A stretch of DNA of 6,333 nt, taken from positions 1 to 6,333 of the forward strand of contig CALFYQ010000074.1 in assembly GCA_937952085.1 (NCBI GenBank), in the 5' to 3' direction. Shown piece by piece: positions 1 to 5,997 of the stretch. A program made the position numbers and the translations under genes. Source of the DNA: an uncultured Paracoccaceae bacterium. GTDB taxonomy: Bacteria > Pseudomonadota > Alphaproteobacteria > Rhodobacterales > Rhodobacteraceae. Positions within the stretch are counted from its first letter, which is position 1. The number at the start of each line of letters is the position of its first letter. The notes under the pieces are model-generated. The model saw only the letters and a program-made list of their open reading frames with translations. It was not told the origin of the DNA and did not search any database.

Positions 1-708
1 GCTGGCTTCTTCGGCGCCGTGCGATGCGTCGCGCAGCATCCTGAGGCGCCCGTGACGGGCGCGGTTTGCGATCCAGTGCACCCAGGCGAAGCAGCCGAGG
101 CCGGCCATCATCGCAATGGCCCATGCCACGCTGGCGGATATGCCCTCCGGCGCAGCGAAGGCGAGCCCGCCATCGGGCTGCGCCGACGAGAGGTGGATCG
201 CGATGATCGCGGCGAGGCTGAGGGCGCAGACCCTCGCCGTCTCGCGCACGCCCGAAAGTGCGGACGCGATCTGCGGCATAAGGAAGAGGAGCGACGCAGC
301 GTAGAACGAGAGCCCGCCAAGTAGCCAGGCGCCCGCGACGATGTTGGCGATGGTCGGCAGGATCATCAGGCGCAGCACCCAGATCGACGCGCCGCCGCGG
401 CGAGCGAGGGCCGGCGCCGCCCAGACCATGAGGGCGATGGGCGCGCTGATCGGGCCGAGCGTCGCCGCCTCACGCGGGAAGATGGCCAGCGTGAAGCCGA
501 GCAGCGCGCTGTAGAAGCAGGCGTAGGAAAGCGCGACGAACCTGATCAGGCGGGAGCCGGCCGCGCGCCGCGCTTCTTCGCAGATCATGGCGTTCGCATC
601 CGGCGGCGTGGCCTGCGCGACCACATCGAGGATTCGCGCCGTCGTCGTCGCGAGGCTGCTCGCCCCCGCTGGCGATGGCGCGCCCGCCGGCGCGCCCCGC
701 ATCGTCAT
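1..708 (-). CDS. Six-helix membrane sensor module, probable N-terminal part of a (hybrid) sensor histidine kinase; partial, continues beyond the window
   Basis: This minus-strand frame is open from 741 to the window edge, so the C-terminus lies outside. Possible ATG starts are at 708, 702 and 588; none has a convincing Shine-Dalgarno sequence. The first ~40 codons after 708 look like the end of a HisKA domain rather than a true N-terminus, so 588 is the likelier start if this is a separate gene. Counting from 588, six hydrophobic helices are visible at about residues 14-37, 44-62, 69-93, 95-112, 117-135 and 150-174. A basic linker follows (NRARHGRLR), then the start of a charged helix (EEAS), as expected just before a HisKA domain. 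Helix number and spacing resemble the module encoded upstream at 1432-790, suggesting paralogy. No phosphoacceptor histidine, ATPase or receiver domain is inside the window, so the kinase call is inference from architecture and neighbourhood. Confidence 0.55.
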   Translation of the reverse strand, partial: MTMRGAPAGAPSPAGASSLATTTARILDVVAQATPPDANAMICEEARRAAGSRLIRFVALSYACFYSALLGFTLAIFPREAATLGPISAPIALMVWAAPALARRGGASIWVLRLMILPTIANIVAGAWLLGGLSFYAASLLFLMPQIASALSGVRETARVCALSLAAIIAIHLSSAQPDGGLAFAAPEGISASVAWAIAMMAGLGCFAWVHWIANRARHGRLRMLRDASHGAEEAS

Positions 709-1432
709 CCCCGCGGTTGATGAGCAGTTCGGCGCCGCCGATCACCCCGTTGAGCGGGGTGCGAAGCTCATGGCTGATCGTCGCGAGAAACTCTGACTTC
801 TCGGAGATCGCCCGTTCCGCCCGGCGGATCGTTTCCGACAGGCGCCGCTCCTGCGCCGTCCGGGCCGTCACCGCGATTAGCGAGGCCGCGCAAAAGCCGA
901 CGCCCATCGCAAGGAACGCCGAGAAATAGGAGGTCGCCGGGCCGATCGGGCCGGAGGTGACGAGCGCCGCAGCCGGGTCCGCAGGACCCAGCGCCGCGAT
1001 GGCGAGCACCGAAACGGCGCCGATCGCGAAGGCGATCAGCGCGTCTCGCTCGTCGAGGTAGGCGGAGGCGAAGATGATGGAGAGAAAGAGCATCGGCGTC
1101 GCATGATAGGCGAGGCCGCCGAGCGCGATGGAAATCGAGGCCGCCAGCGCGTCGAGGCAGAGCAGCAGCGCCCAGACGCCAAGGCGCGTCGGAAAGCCCT
1201 GCGGAATCAGCAACGCGACCGCGATCCCCGCCGCGGCGAGCGGGCCCGCGACGCCGAAACCGGCCTTTGCGGCCGCCGGGTCGTGCAGAAAGGCGAAAAG
1301 GATCACGCCCGCGAAGTTGATCGGAAAGAGCGCGACGGCGCAGGCGAGCGTCAGGCGCTTGCGGCGGCCTTCGTTCGCCTCGGTCGACGTTCCGCGTCGC
1401 GGCGCCCGGCCCTCCGCAACTCCGTAAGCCAA
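470..1432 (-). pseudogene. Membrane sensor histidine kinase fragment: six TM helices plus HisKA H-box, no ATPase domain, frameshifted
   Basis: Read from a TTG at 1432, the product is 320 residues. No ATG lies in frame between the neighbouring dehydrogenase gene and the first helix; the TTG lacks a good Shine-Dalgarno sequence, so the start is uncertain (CTG at 1354 also possible). Six hydrophobic segments lie at about residues 27-49, 58-77, 83-107, 112-126, 130-148 and 167-190. A charged linker follows, then the HisKA H-box SHELRTPLNG with phosphoacceptor His221. After about residue 254 the sequence stops looking like protein and ends at TGA 472-470. Dropping one C from the run at 663-667 switches to the adjacent frame and restores a proper second HisKA helix (SGASSLATTTARILDVV), with the spacing from the helix start to ILD expected in HisKA. 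Even when repaired, no HATPase domain follows: another membrane module begins within ~30 residues. The piece therefore cannot phosphorylate itself. It is divergent from the dehydrogenase gene across a ~180-base gap. Confidence 0.65.
663..667 (-). other. Probable frameshift site in the kinase gene (five-base C/G homopolymer)
   Basis: Upstream of this run on the minus strand the HisKA first helix and H-box are in one frame; downstream the HisKA second helix ending in ILDVV is in the adjacent frame. Reading four instead of five bases joins the two halves with correct helix spacing. A one-base slip in a homopolymer is the simplest explanation. It could be a sequencing error, a fixed mutation or a slippage site; the run is short for classical phase variation. 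Confidence 0.6.
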
Positions 1433-1601
1433 TTCGCAGGTCCGCTTTCGTAACGCGAGGTCTCTCCCGCCTTCCGCCCGGCGATTTCCCCCGACTTCGC
1501 TTTCGATTGTGTGAACGCCGCTTCCCCGAGGGGCGGGTTGCGCGGCGCTTCGCGGAGCCGTAACCGAGTTCTGCGGCGCGACGATCTGCGCCCCTCTATC
1601 T

Positions 1602-1606
1602 GGAGG
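1602..1606 (+). promoter_or_regulatory. Ribosome binding site of the acyl-CoA dehydrogenase gene
   Basis: GGAGG lies six bases before the ATG at 1613. The frame stays open further upstream (to a GTG at 1511), but that extension is low-complexity and Arg-rich, and lies in the intergenic gap. This site fixes the start at 1613. The remainder of the 1433-1612 gap must hold the divergent promoters, but no -35/-10 pair could be picked out with confidence. Confidence 0.8.
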
Positions 1607-1612
1607 CCGACC

Positions 1613-3301
1613 ATGAGTTACCGCGCCCCTCTGGCCGAAATCGAGACGACGCTCGCCCACGCGGTCGGCGCCGACCGCCTTGCCGCGACGGGCCGGTTCT
1701 CCGAGGCAACCGCCGACATGCGCGCCGCGATCTTCGCCGAGGCCGCGCGCATGGCCGAGACCGTGCTGGCGCCGCTCCAACGGCCGGGGGATCTTCACCC
1801 CGCGAGGCTTGAGAACGGCGTCGTCCGCACGTCGCCGGGTTTCGCAGACGGGTTTCGCGCCATCGCCGAGGGCGGGTGGATCGGCGTCTCCGCCGAGCCG
1901 GATTTCGGCGGCATGGGCCTGCCGATCACCTTCGGGACGGTGGTGAACGAGCTGATGGCCTCGGCCTGCCTGTCGCTCTCGCTCTGCCCGCTGATGAGCC
2001 AGGGCCAGATCGAGGCGTTGGAGCATCACGCGCCGGACGAGATCAAGGCGCTCTACCTGCCGAAGCTGATCTCCGGCGCGTGGACCGGGACGATGAACCT
2101 GACCGAGCCGCAGGCCGGCTCCGATGTCGGCGCGCTCCGTTCCAAGGCCGAGCCGAACGGCGACGGCTCCTTCGCCGTCTCCGGCCAGAAGATCTACATC
2201 TCCTGGGGCGACAACGACTTCGCGGAGAATGTCTGCCATCTCGTCCTCGCCCGGCTGCCGGACGCGCCTGCCGGGACGAAGGGCGTCTCGCTCTTCCTCG
2301 TGCCGAAATTCATCCCCGACGACGAGGGCCGGCCGGGCGAGCGGAATTCGCTCAACGTCGTCAGCCTCGAGCACAAGATGGGCCTCCACGGCTCACCGAC
2401 CGCGGTGATGCAATATGACGGCGCGAAGGGCTGGCTGATCGGCCCGGAAGGCGGCGGTATGGCGGCGATGTTCACGATGATGAACAACGCCCGGCTCGGC
2501 GTCGGCGTCGAGGGGCTCGGCGTCGCGGAAGGGGCGCTGCAGAAGGCGCTCGCCTACGCCGCCGAGCGCAAGCAGGGGCGGACGCCGGTGGAAGGCGCCG
2601 GCGCGATCATCGATCATGCCGATGTGCGCCGGATGCTGATGCGGATGAAGGCGCTCACCGCCGCGGCCCGCGCCATCTGCCTCGACTGCGCCTTTAGCCT
2701 CGACATGGCTCGCGCCGCGCCCGAGCCGGAGCGTGGCGGCTGGGCCGCCCGCGCGGCCTTCCTCACGCCTATCGCCAAGGCCTTCTCCACCGAGACGGGC
2801 CACGAGGTCGCGCAGCTCGGCATCCAGGTCCATGGCGGCATGGGCTTCGTCGAGGAGACGGGCGCCGCCCAGTTCGCCCGCGACGTGCGGGTGACCATGA
2901 TCTACGAGGGCACCAACGGCATCCAGGCGATGGATCTCGTCGGCCGCAAGCTCGCCGATGGCGGCATGGCGGCGCGGTCCCTCCTCGCCGAAATCTCCGG
3001 CACGGCGCGCGGTTCGAGCGCGATCGCCGCCGCGCGAGCCGCGTTGGAGACGACGACGGACTGGATGCTGGAGGCCGCCCCGCTCGACCGGAACGCGGGC
3101 GCGACGCCCTATCTCCGGGCCTGGGGCCTCATCCTCGGCGCGCATTACCTCGCGAAGCAGGCCGAGGCGGAAGCGGCGCGCGCGCCGCTCGCCGAATGGG
3201 CCGCGTCGCAGTTGCTGCCGGAGGCCCGCGGCCTTCTCGAGACGGCGACCGCCGGGGCGGCGCCGCTCTACGCGCTCTCCTCCGAATCGCTGGCGGGCTG
3301 A
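1613..3301 (+). CDS. Acyl-CoA dehydrogenase, DmdC-like (3-methylmercaptopropionyl-CoA dehydrogenase family)
   Basis: This 562-residue FAD enzyme of the cytosol introduces an alpha-beta double bond into an acyl-CoA, passing electrons to electron-transfer flavoprotein. Domains in order: an N-terminal extension and helical domain (about 1-155), the middle beta domain with the flavin/substrate signature TGTMNLTEPQAGSDVG (158-173), a C-terminal helical domain (about 280-445) and an extra C-terminal region to 562. The stretch GIQVHGGMGFVEETG (403-417) and MIYEGTNGIQAMDL (429-442) are typical; Glu432 sits where the catalytic base is expected in this subgroup. The length exceeds classical ~380-residue family members and matches DmdC-like proteins, named for the DMSP demethylation pathway. 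No dmdA, dmdB or dmdD is visible, and many DmdC homologues act on other acyl-CoAs, so the substrate is not assigned. The start is set by GGAGG at 1602. The gene is followed after three bases by a hydrolase gene, indicating one operon. Confidence 0.92.
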   Translation: MSYRAPLAEIETTLAHAVGADRLAATGRFSEATADMRAAIFAEAARMAETVLAPLQRPGDLHPARLENGVVRTSPGFADGFRAIAEGGWIGVSAEPDFGGMGLPITFGTVVNELMASACLSLSLCPLMSQGQIEALEHHAPDEIKALYLPKLISGAWTGTMNLTEPQAGSDVGALRSKAEPNGDGSFAVSGQKIYISWGDNDFAENVCHLVLARLPDAPAGTKGVSLFLVPKFIPDDEGRPGERNSLNVVSLEHKMGLHGSPTAVMQYDGAKGWLIGPEGGGMAAMFTMMNNARLGVGVEGLGVAEGALQKALAYAAERKQGRTPVEGAGAIIDHADVRRMLMRMKALTAAARAICLDCAFSLDMARAAPEPERGGWAARAAFLTPIAKAFSTETGHEVAQLGIQVHGGMGFVEETGAAQFARDVRVTMIYEGTNGIQAMDLVGRKLADGGMAARSLLAEISGTARGSSAIAAARAALETTTDWMLEAAPLDRNAGATPYLRAWGLILGAHYLAKQAEAEAARAPLAEWAASQLLPEARGLLETATAGAAPLYALSSESLAG

Positions 3302-3304
3302 GCC

Positions 3305-4387
3305 TTGGCGGAGGAGGAGATCGACGCCCCGCTCGACGAGAGCCGCCGGCTTCCCGCCGGCCTCGCCTATCCCTTCGCCGAGGCGATCCCGGCGGCGGGC
3401 GAGGCGATCGAGGTGGCGGAGCGCGTGCTCTGGATGCGGCTGCCGCTGCCGATGGCGCTTGACCATGTGAACGTCTACGCACTCGACGACGGCGATGGCT
3501 GGACCGTGATCGACACCGGCTTCAGCACCGGCACGACGAAGAAGATGTGGGCGGACCTGATGAACGGCCCGCTCGGCGCAAAGCCGGTGCGCCGGGTGAT
3601 CGCCACGCATCACCACCCGGACCATATCGGCCTCGCCGGCTGGCTCCACGAGGAGACCGGCGCGAGGCTCTGGACGACGCGCACCGCCTGGCTCTACGCG
3701 CGGATGCTGACCTTCGACCATCACGAGACGACTTCGGAGCCGGTGCTGGCGCATCTTCGCCGCGGCGGGGCGGGGGAGGCGCGGGTCGAGGCGGCGCGGG
3801 CGCGCGAGCCCTTCAACTTCTCGAAGGTCGTGGCGATGCCGCCGCCCGGCTACCGGCGCATCCGGGATGGCGAGCGGATCGAGATGGGCGGCCGAGCCTG
3901 GCGGGTGCTGACCGGCGACGGCCACGCGCCGGAGCAGGCGACCTTCTGGTCGGTCGAGAACGACATCGTCATCACCGCCGACCAGGCGCTGCCGCGCATC
4001 TCTCCGAACATCAGCGTCTACGCCAACGAGCCGGAGGCGAACCCGCTGGCGGAATGGCTCGCCTCCTGCCGGCGGCTCCACGGCTTCGCGAAGCCGGGCC
4101 AACTCGCCCTGCCGGGGCACAACCGGCCGTTCACCGGCCTGCCGAAACGGTTCGAACAACTGGTGGACAACCACGAAGGGGTGCTGAAGCGGCTCCGCAA
4201 GGCGCTGGTCCGCCCGCTGACCGCGGCGGAGTGCTTCGACGCGATCTTCAAGCGGCCGATCTCCGAAGGCGAGTTCGGCCTCGCGCTCGGCGAGTCCATC
4301 GCGCACCTCAACCATCTCTGGCTGACCGGCGAGGTGGACCGCGCCGCCGGCCCGGACGGGGCCCTGCGATTCGTCATAAGGGACTGA
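3305..4387 (+). CDS. MBL-fold metallo-hydrolase with C-terminal winged-helix-like domain
   Basis: This 360-residue cytosolic protein belongs to the metallo-beta-lactamase superfamily of metal-dependent hydrolases. The zinc-binding motif HHHPDH (102-107) follows the strand-turn WTVIDTG (66-72). Further metal ligands are His207 (GDGHAPEQ), Asp226 (TADQALP) and His272 (LPGHNRP), so the full di-metal set is present. Residues ~285-345 form a helical, charged tail resembling the winged-helix domain found on LACTB2-like members. The start is TTG at 3305; the only alternatives are a GTG after residue 35 and ATGs that would cut into the first strands. No strong Shine-Dalgarno sequence is seen, so translation is probably coupled to the dehydrogenase gene, whose TGA lies three bases upstream in the same frame. 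Pairing with an acyl-CoA dehydrogenase suggests hydrolysis of a CoA thioester or a related ester or lactone, but the sequence does not define the substrate. Confidence 0.9.
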   Translation: MAEEEIDAPLDESRRLPAGLAYPFAEAIPAAGEAIEVAERVLWMRLPLPMALDHVNVYALDDGDGWTVIDTGFSTGTTKKMWADLMNGPLGAKPVRRVIATHHHPDHIGLAGWLHEETGARLWTTRTAWLYARMLTFDHHETTSEPVLAHLRRGGAGEARVEAARAREPFNFSKVVAMPPPGYRRIRDGERIEMGGRAWRVLTGDGHAPEQATFWSVENDIVITADQALPRISPNISVYANEPEANPLAEWLASCRRLHGFAKPGQLALPGHNRPFTGLPKRFEQLVDNHEGVLKRLRKALVRPLTAAECFDAIFKRPISEGEFGLALGESIAHLNHLWLTGEVDRAAGPDGALRFVIRD

Positions 4388-4612
4388 CGCAGGTCACGAA
4401 TCTCGACTTGGGCGATTTCTTGTTAACGATTTGGCGGCGACTTGGCGAAGCTGCCGAATTTTATTCACATTTTCTGCTTGAGCATCGGATTCTGCACATC
4501 GGAGAGAAACTGGAGCGAAACTTCGTGCAATTCGGGGTTTTCTTCACGTGAGTTTTTGCGTATATCAAAGGCAGGAGTTGTGGGACTCCGTGGGGCTTGT
4601 TGGTGATGTGTC
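4388..4612 (+). promoter_or_regulatory. AT-rich intergenic region with candidate promoter of the sorted surface protein
   Basis: Base composition drops sharply in GC compared with both flanks. A TATATC element at 4561-4566 could be a -10 box; the matching -35 is poor (TTTTCT at 4538-4543, 17-base spacer). Just upstream of it is the perfect palindrome TCACGTGA (4544-4551). Short direct repeats are present: CGACTTGG-type copies at 4404-4415 and 4438-4448, and CATCGGA at 4483-4489 and 4497-4503. GTTAAC at 4422-4427 contains a TTAAC half-site like that bound by CtrA. No U-tract terminator for the upstream operon is seen. Promoter position and all binding-site roles are inference. Confidence 0.4.
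4574..4589 (+). other. Small hairpin in the presumed 5' leader of the surface-protein gene
   Basis: GGAGT (4574-4578) and ACTCC (4585-4589) can pair around a six-base loop. The left arm holds the only GGAG in the leader, but it lies ~35 bases before the ATG, too far to serve as its ribosome binding site. No good Shine-Dalgarno sequence is seen closer to 4613. The five-pair stem is weak and may be chance. Confidence 0.3.
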
Positions 4613-5479
4613 ATGTCGAAACTGTGGGGGATGCCGCGCGCTCGCGCGGCGGGGCTGATCGCCCTTAGTGCGATCGCCATACCGGGATACGTCTACACCG
4701 TCGAAAGCGGTCCGATCCGCGTGTCGTACGATGCGCCGCACGCCCCGCTCGACTCGGTTCGCTGGACGGGAGCGCGAGTCGGGGAGACTTTCCCGGCTCT
4801 GTCCTGCTACGCCGAATGGTGGAGCGCGGACTCGGCGGAGGCCAGCATCTGGCGGCAGGAATGGCGCCCGGTGGCGCCTCATATCGCCGAAGCTCTCGGG
4901 GCGTTTCCCGACAAATCTCTGATCGACCTCATCGCGGATGCGACGCCCGAATCCGATCGCGCCGCGCTCCGCTTCGCGATGGCGATGTCGGGCGATGGCG
5001 GATCGAGCCCGGAAGGGTCGGTCTCGCGGCCGCTGCTCGCCGCGCTCTCGCTCGGGAGCGCCTCGAGCGGCGGCGCCGGGGGTGCGGGCGGCGGCTCGGG
5101 TGGGTCCGGCGGCGGCTCGACGGGCGGTTCCGGCGGCGGTGAGACCGGCGAGGGTTCGGGCGGCGGCTCCGGCGAGGGCGGAGGCGGCTCGCAGGGCGGC
5201 GGTTCCTCGAACGGCGGTTCACAGGGCGGCGGCTCGACCTCCGGCGGAGCGGGCCGGCCGGGTTCGTCGTCCGGCGGTCTGCCGGATCTCGTGCCCGGCG
5301 GCGTGACGACGGAAGATGACGACCCGATCATCGAGATCGGCGACGGCGGCAATGGCGGCCCGAGCTCGGGCGGCGCGCCCAACACGGTCGCGGCGGTGCC
5401 GATTCCGGCCGCTGCGCCGCTGCTTCTCTTCGCCATCGCTGCGCTCGGCTTCGCGTCGCGGCGGCGCAAGGCGGCCTGA
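4613..5479 (+). CDS. Exported Gly/Ser-rich protein with VPLPA-CTERM-like (VPIPA) sorting signal
   Basis: The 288-residue product has no recognisable enzymatic domain. Its N-terminus has basic residues (K3, R9, R11) and a hydrophobic stretch at about 12-30, a signal peptide or anchor without an obvious A-x-A cleavage site. Residues ~31-147 form a presumably folded part rich in tryptophan (51, 69, 70, 80, 84), with a single cysteine (C65). Residues 148-222 are a low-complexity Gly/Ser linker, followed by an acidic patch (TEDDDP, 233-238). The C-terminus is VPIPA (262-266), a hydrophobic helix to ~281, and RRRK (283-286) before the end. This tripartite tail is the signature of exosortase substrates: the tail is cut and the protein is attached to or released at the cell surface. 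VPLPA-type tails are common in Rhodobacterales; here Ile replaces Leu. No exosortase or polysaccharide gene is nearby. The start ATG lacks a clear Shine-Dalgarno sequence; Met7 at 4631 is an alternative. An intrinsic terminator follows, so the gene is probably monocistronic. Confidence 0.82.
   Translation: MSKLWGMPRARAAGLIALSAIAIPGYVYTVESGPIRVSYDAPHAPLDSVRWTGARVGETFPALSCYAEWWSADSAEASIWRQEWRPVAPHIAEALGAFPDKSLIDLIADATPESDRAALRFAMAMSGDGGSSPEGSVSRPLLAALSLGSASSGGAGGAGGGSGGSGGGSTGGSGGGETGEGSGGGSGEGGGGSQGGGSSNGGSQGGGSTSGGAGRPGSSSGGLPDLVPGGVTTEDDDPIIEIGDGGNGGPSSGGAPNTVAAVPIPAAAPLLLFAIAALGFASRRRKAA
5054..5278 (+). repeat. Degenerate Gly/Ser-coding repeat tract
   Basis: This part of the surface-protein gene is built from variations on GGC-GGC-TCG-like units encoding GGS/GGGS, interrupted by T, E, Q and N. 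The clearest tandem pair is a ten-residue unit, GGSQGGGSSN then GGSQGGGSTS (residues 191-200 and 201-210; bases 5183-5212 and 5213-5242). Synonymous codons differ between units, so the DNA repeat is less exact than the peptide repeat. Confidence 0.75.
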
Positions 5480-5578
5480 GGCCGGCGGCCCTCGAACCGC
5501 GCGGCGTCGGCGCGGCCGGCGCTGCGGACCGGCGCGCCCACACGCCCGTCTCCCGTCACGAGCCCGACGCGGACATGC

Positions 5579-5607
5579 CGGGGCCTCCCCAACCGGAGGC
5601 CCCGTTT
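5579..5607 (+). terminator. Rho-independent terminator of the surface-protein gene
   Basis: CGGGGCCTCC (5579-5588) pairs perfectly with GGAGGCCCCG (5595-5604) around the six-base loop CCAACC, and TTT follows at once, then CGTCGTT. The stem is ten G/C-rich pairs; the T-tract is short, as often in high-GC genomes. On the minus strand no T-run follows, so the terminator acts in the plus direction. Confidence 0.8.
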
Positions 5608-5797
5608 CGTCGTTGGGGACAGCCGGCGCGCGCCGCGCCTTCGCAGGCGGACCGAACTTGCCCGCCCCGAAGCCGGCCGGCGGGATCGCTGCCGGAACTC
5701 CCGCCATGCCGAATGACCCCTTTTGGTCCCGCCCGAGGCGTGCAGAAAGCCGTCGCGAGGCTTCAAGCGCTGTGCTATCCCCCTCGCGGAACGACAG

Positions 5798-5804
5798 AAG
5801 GAGG
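5798..5804 (+). promoter_or_regulatory. Ribosome binding site of the oxidase subunit IV gene
   Basis: AAGGAGG sits six bases before ATG 5811. The same frame is open far upstream, so this near-perfect Shine-Dalgarno sequence is what fixes the short 44-residue product. Confidence 0.85.
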
Positions 5805-5810
5805 CTGCCC

Positions 5811-5945
5811 ATGGGCGAATTCGTCCCCGGCGAAATGGACATCAAGGAACAGAAGCGCACCTTCGCTGGCTTCATCAAGGCGACGGTCTATCTGGCGGTG
5901 TTCGTCGCGCTGGTCCTGATCTTTCTAGCGCTCTTCGCTGTCTGA
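5811..5945 (+). CDS. aa3-type cytochrome c oxidase subunit IV (small membrane subunit)
   Basis: This 44-residue protein is the small single-helix accessory subunit of bacterial aa3-type cytochrome c oxidase, located in the inner membrane beside subunits I-III. It contributes no redox centre, and its role is not essential in the systems where it was studied. The N-terminal 22 residues are polar with the family-like motif GEMDIKEQKRTFAGF (7-21); residues ~23-43 form one transmembrane helix (VYLAVFVALVLIFLALFAV region). Its length matches the family. A strong Shine-Dalgarno sequence and the conserved position just upstream of pntA, familiar from Rhodobacterales, support the call. The main oxidase genes are not in the window. 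It is 52 bases from pntA with a GC-rich hairpin between, so the two may be co-transcribed with some attenuation. Confidence 0.88.
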   Translation: MGEFVPGEMDIKEQKRTFAGFIKATVYLAVFVALVLIFLALFAV

Positions 5946-5961
5946 GCGCATTCGCCGACGA

Positions 5962-5982
5962 CCCGGGCGCAGCCCCGGGCGC
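5962..5982 (+). other. GC-rich hairpin and nine-base direct repeat between the oxidase subunit gene and pntA
   Basis: CCCGGGCGC occurs at 5962-5970 and again at 5974-5982. The two CCCGGG cores (5962-5967, 5974-5979) can also pair with each other, giving a six-pair stem with a six-base loop. No T-run follows; a purine-rich Shine-Dalgarno sequence (AGGGGGGAA, 5984-5992) begins two bases after the repeat. It may be an mRNA-stabilising or translation-modulating stem; this is inference. Confidence 0.45.
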
Positions 5983-5997
5983 TAGGGGGGAACACCC

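Larger units (their letters stand above)
5480..5810 (+). other. Gene-free interval between the surface-protein and oxidase-subunit genes
   Basis: No convincing coding sequence lies here on either strand. The first ~100 bases are featureless high-GC sequence and the terminator at 5579-5607 follows. The rest must contain the promoter of the small oxidase gene, but no reliable -35/-10 pair was found. The only further structures are a short imperfect dyad around the CCCCTTTT at 5717-5724 and the Shine-Dalgarno sequence at 5798-5804. Confidence 0.6.

Noticed and set aside
1433..2389. Upstream extension of the kinase frame into the dehydrogenase gene, allowing a start at 2389
   Set aside because: The extra sequence is low-complexity shadow of the dehydrogenase gene; the kinase-like sequence begins only near 1354-1432.
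2393..4315. A 640-codon open frame on the minus strand opposite the dehydrogenase and hydrolase genes
   Set aside because: It is antisense to two well-supported enzyme genes; its product is Arg/Gly/Ala-rich with no domain. Long antisense frames are expected when codons end in G or C.
4363..4393. CCTGCG / CGCAGG inverted repeat around the hydrolase stop codon as a terminator
   Set aside because: The loop is 19 bases and no T-run follows, so it is not a credible intrinsic terminator.
4383..4551. About 55 codons of fairly protein-like sequence in the frame ending at TGA 4549-4551, just after the hydrolase gene
   Set aside because: There is no ATG or Shine-Dalgarno sequence, and the codon use (TTA, TTT, TAT, ATT) is unlike the neighbours. 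It reads as AT-rich regulatory sequence that happens to be open.
5183..5242. Tandem units considered as a CRISPR-like or mobile repeat
   Set aside because: They are in-frame codons of a Gly/Ser linker with no unique spacers and no associated genes.
5610..5720. A minus-strand stretch starting at an ATG near 5708 with a Pro/Ala/Gly-rich product
   Set aside because: No Shine-Dalgarno sequence, a biased composition typical of shadow frames, and it runs through the terminator into the surface-protein gene.
4879..5766. A 295-codon proline-rich frame on the minus strand opposite the surface-protein gene
   Set aside because: The proline runs are simply the complement of the Gly/Ser-coding repeat; no start signal or domain supports it.
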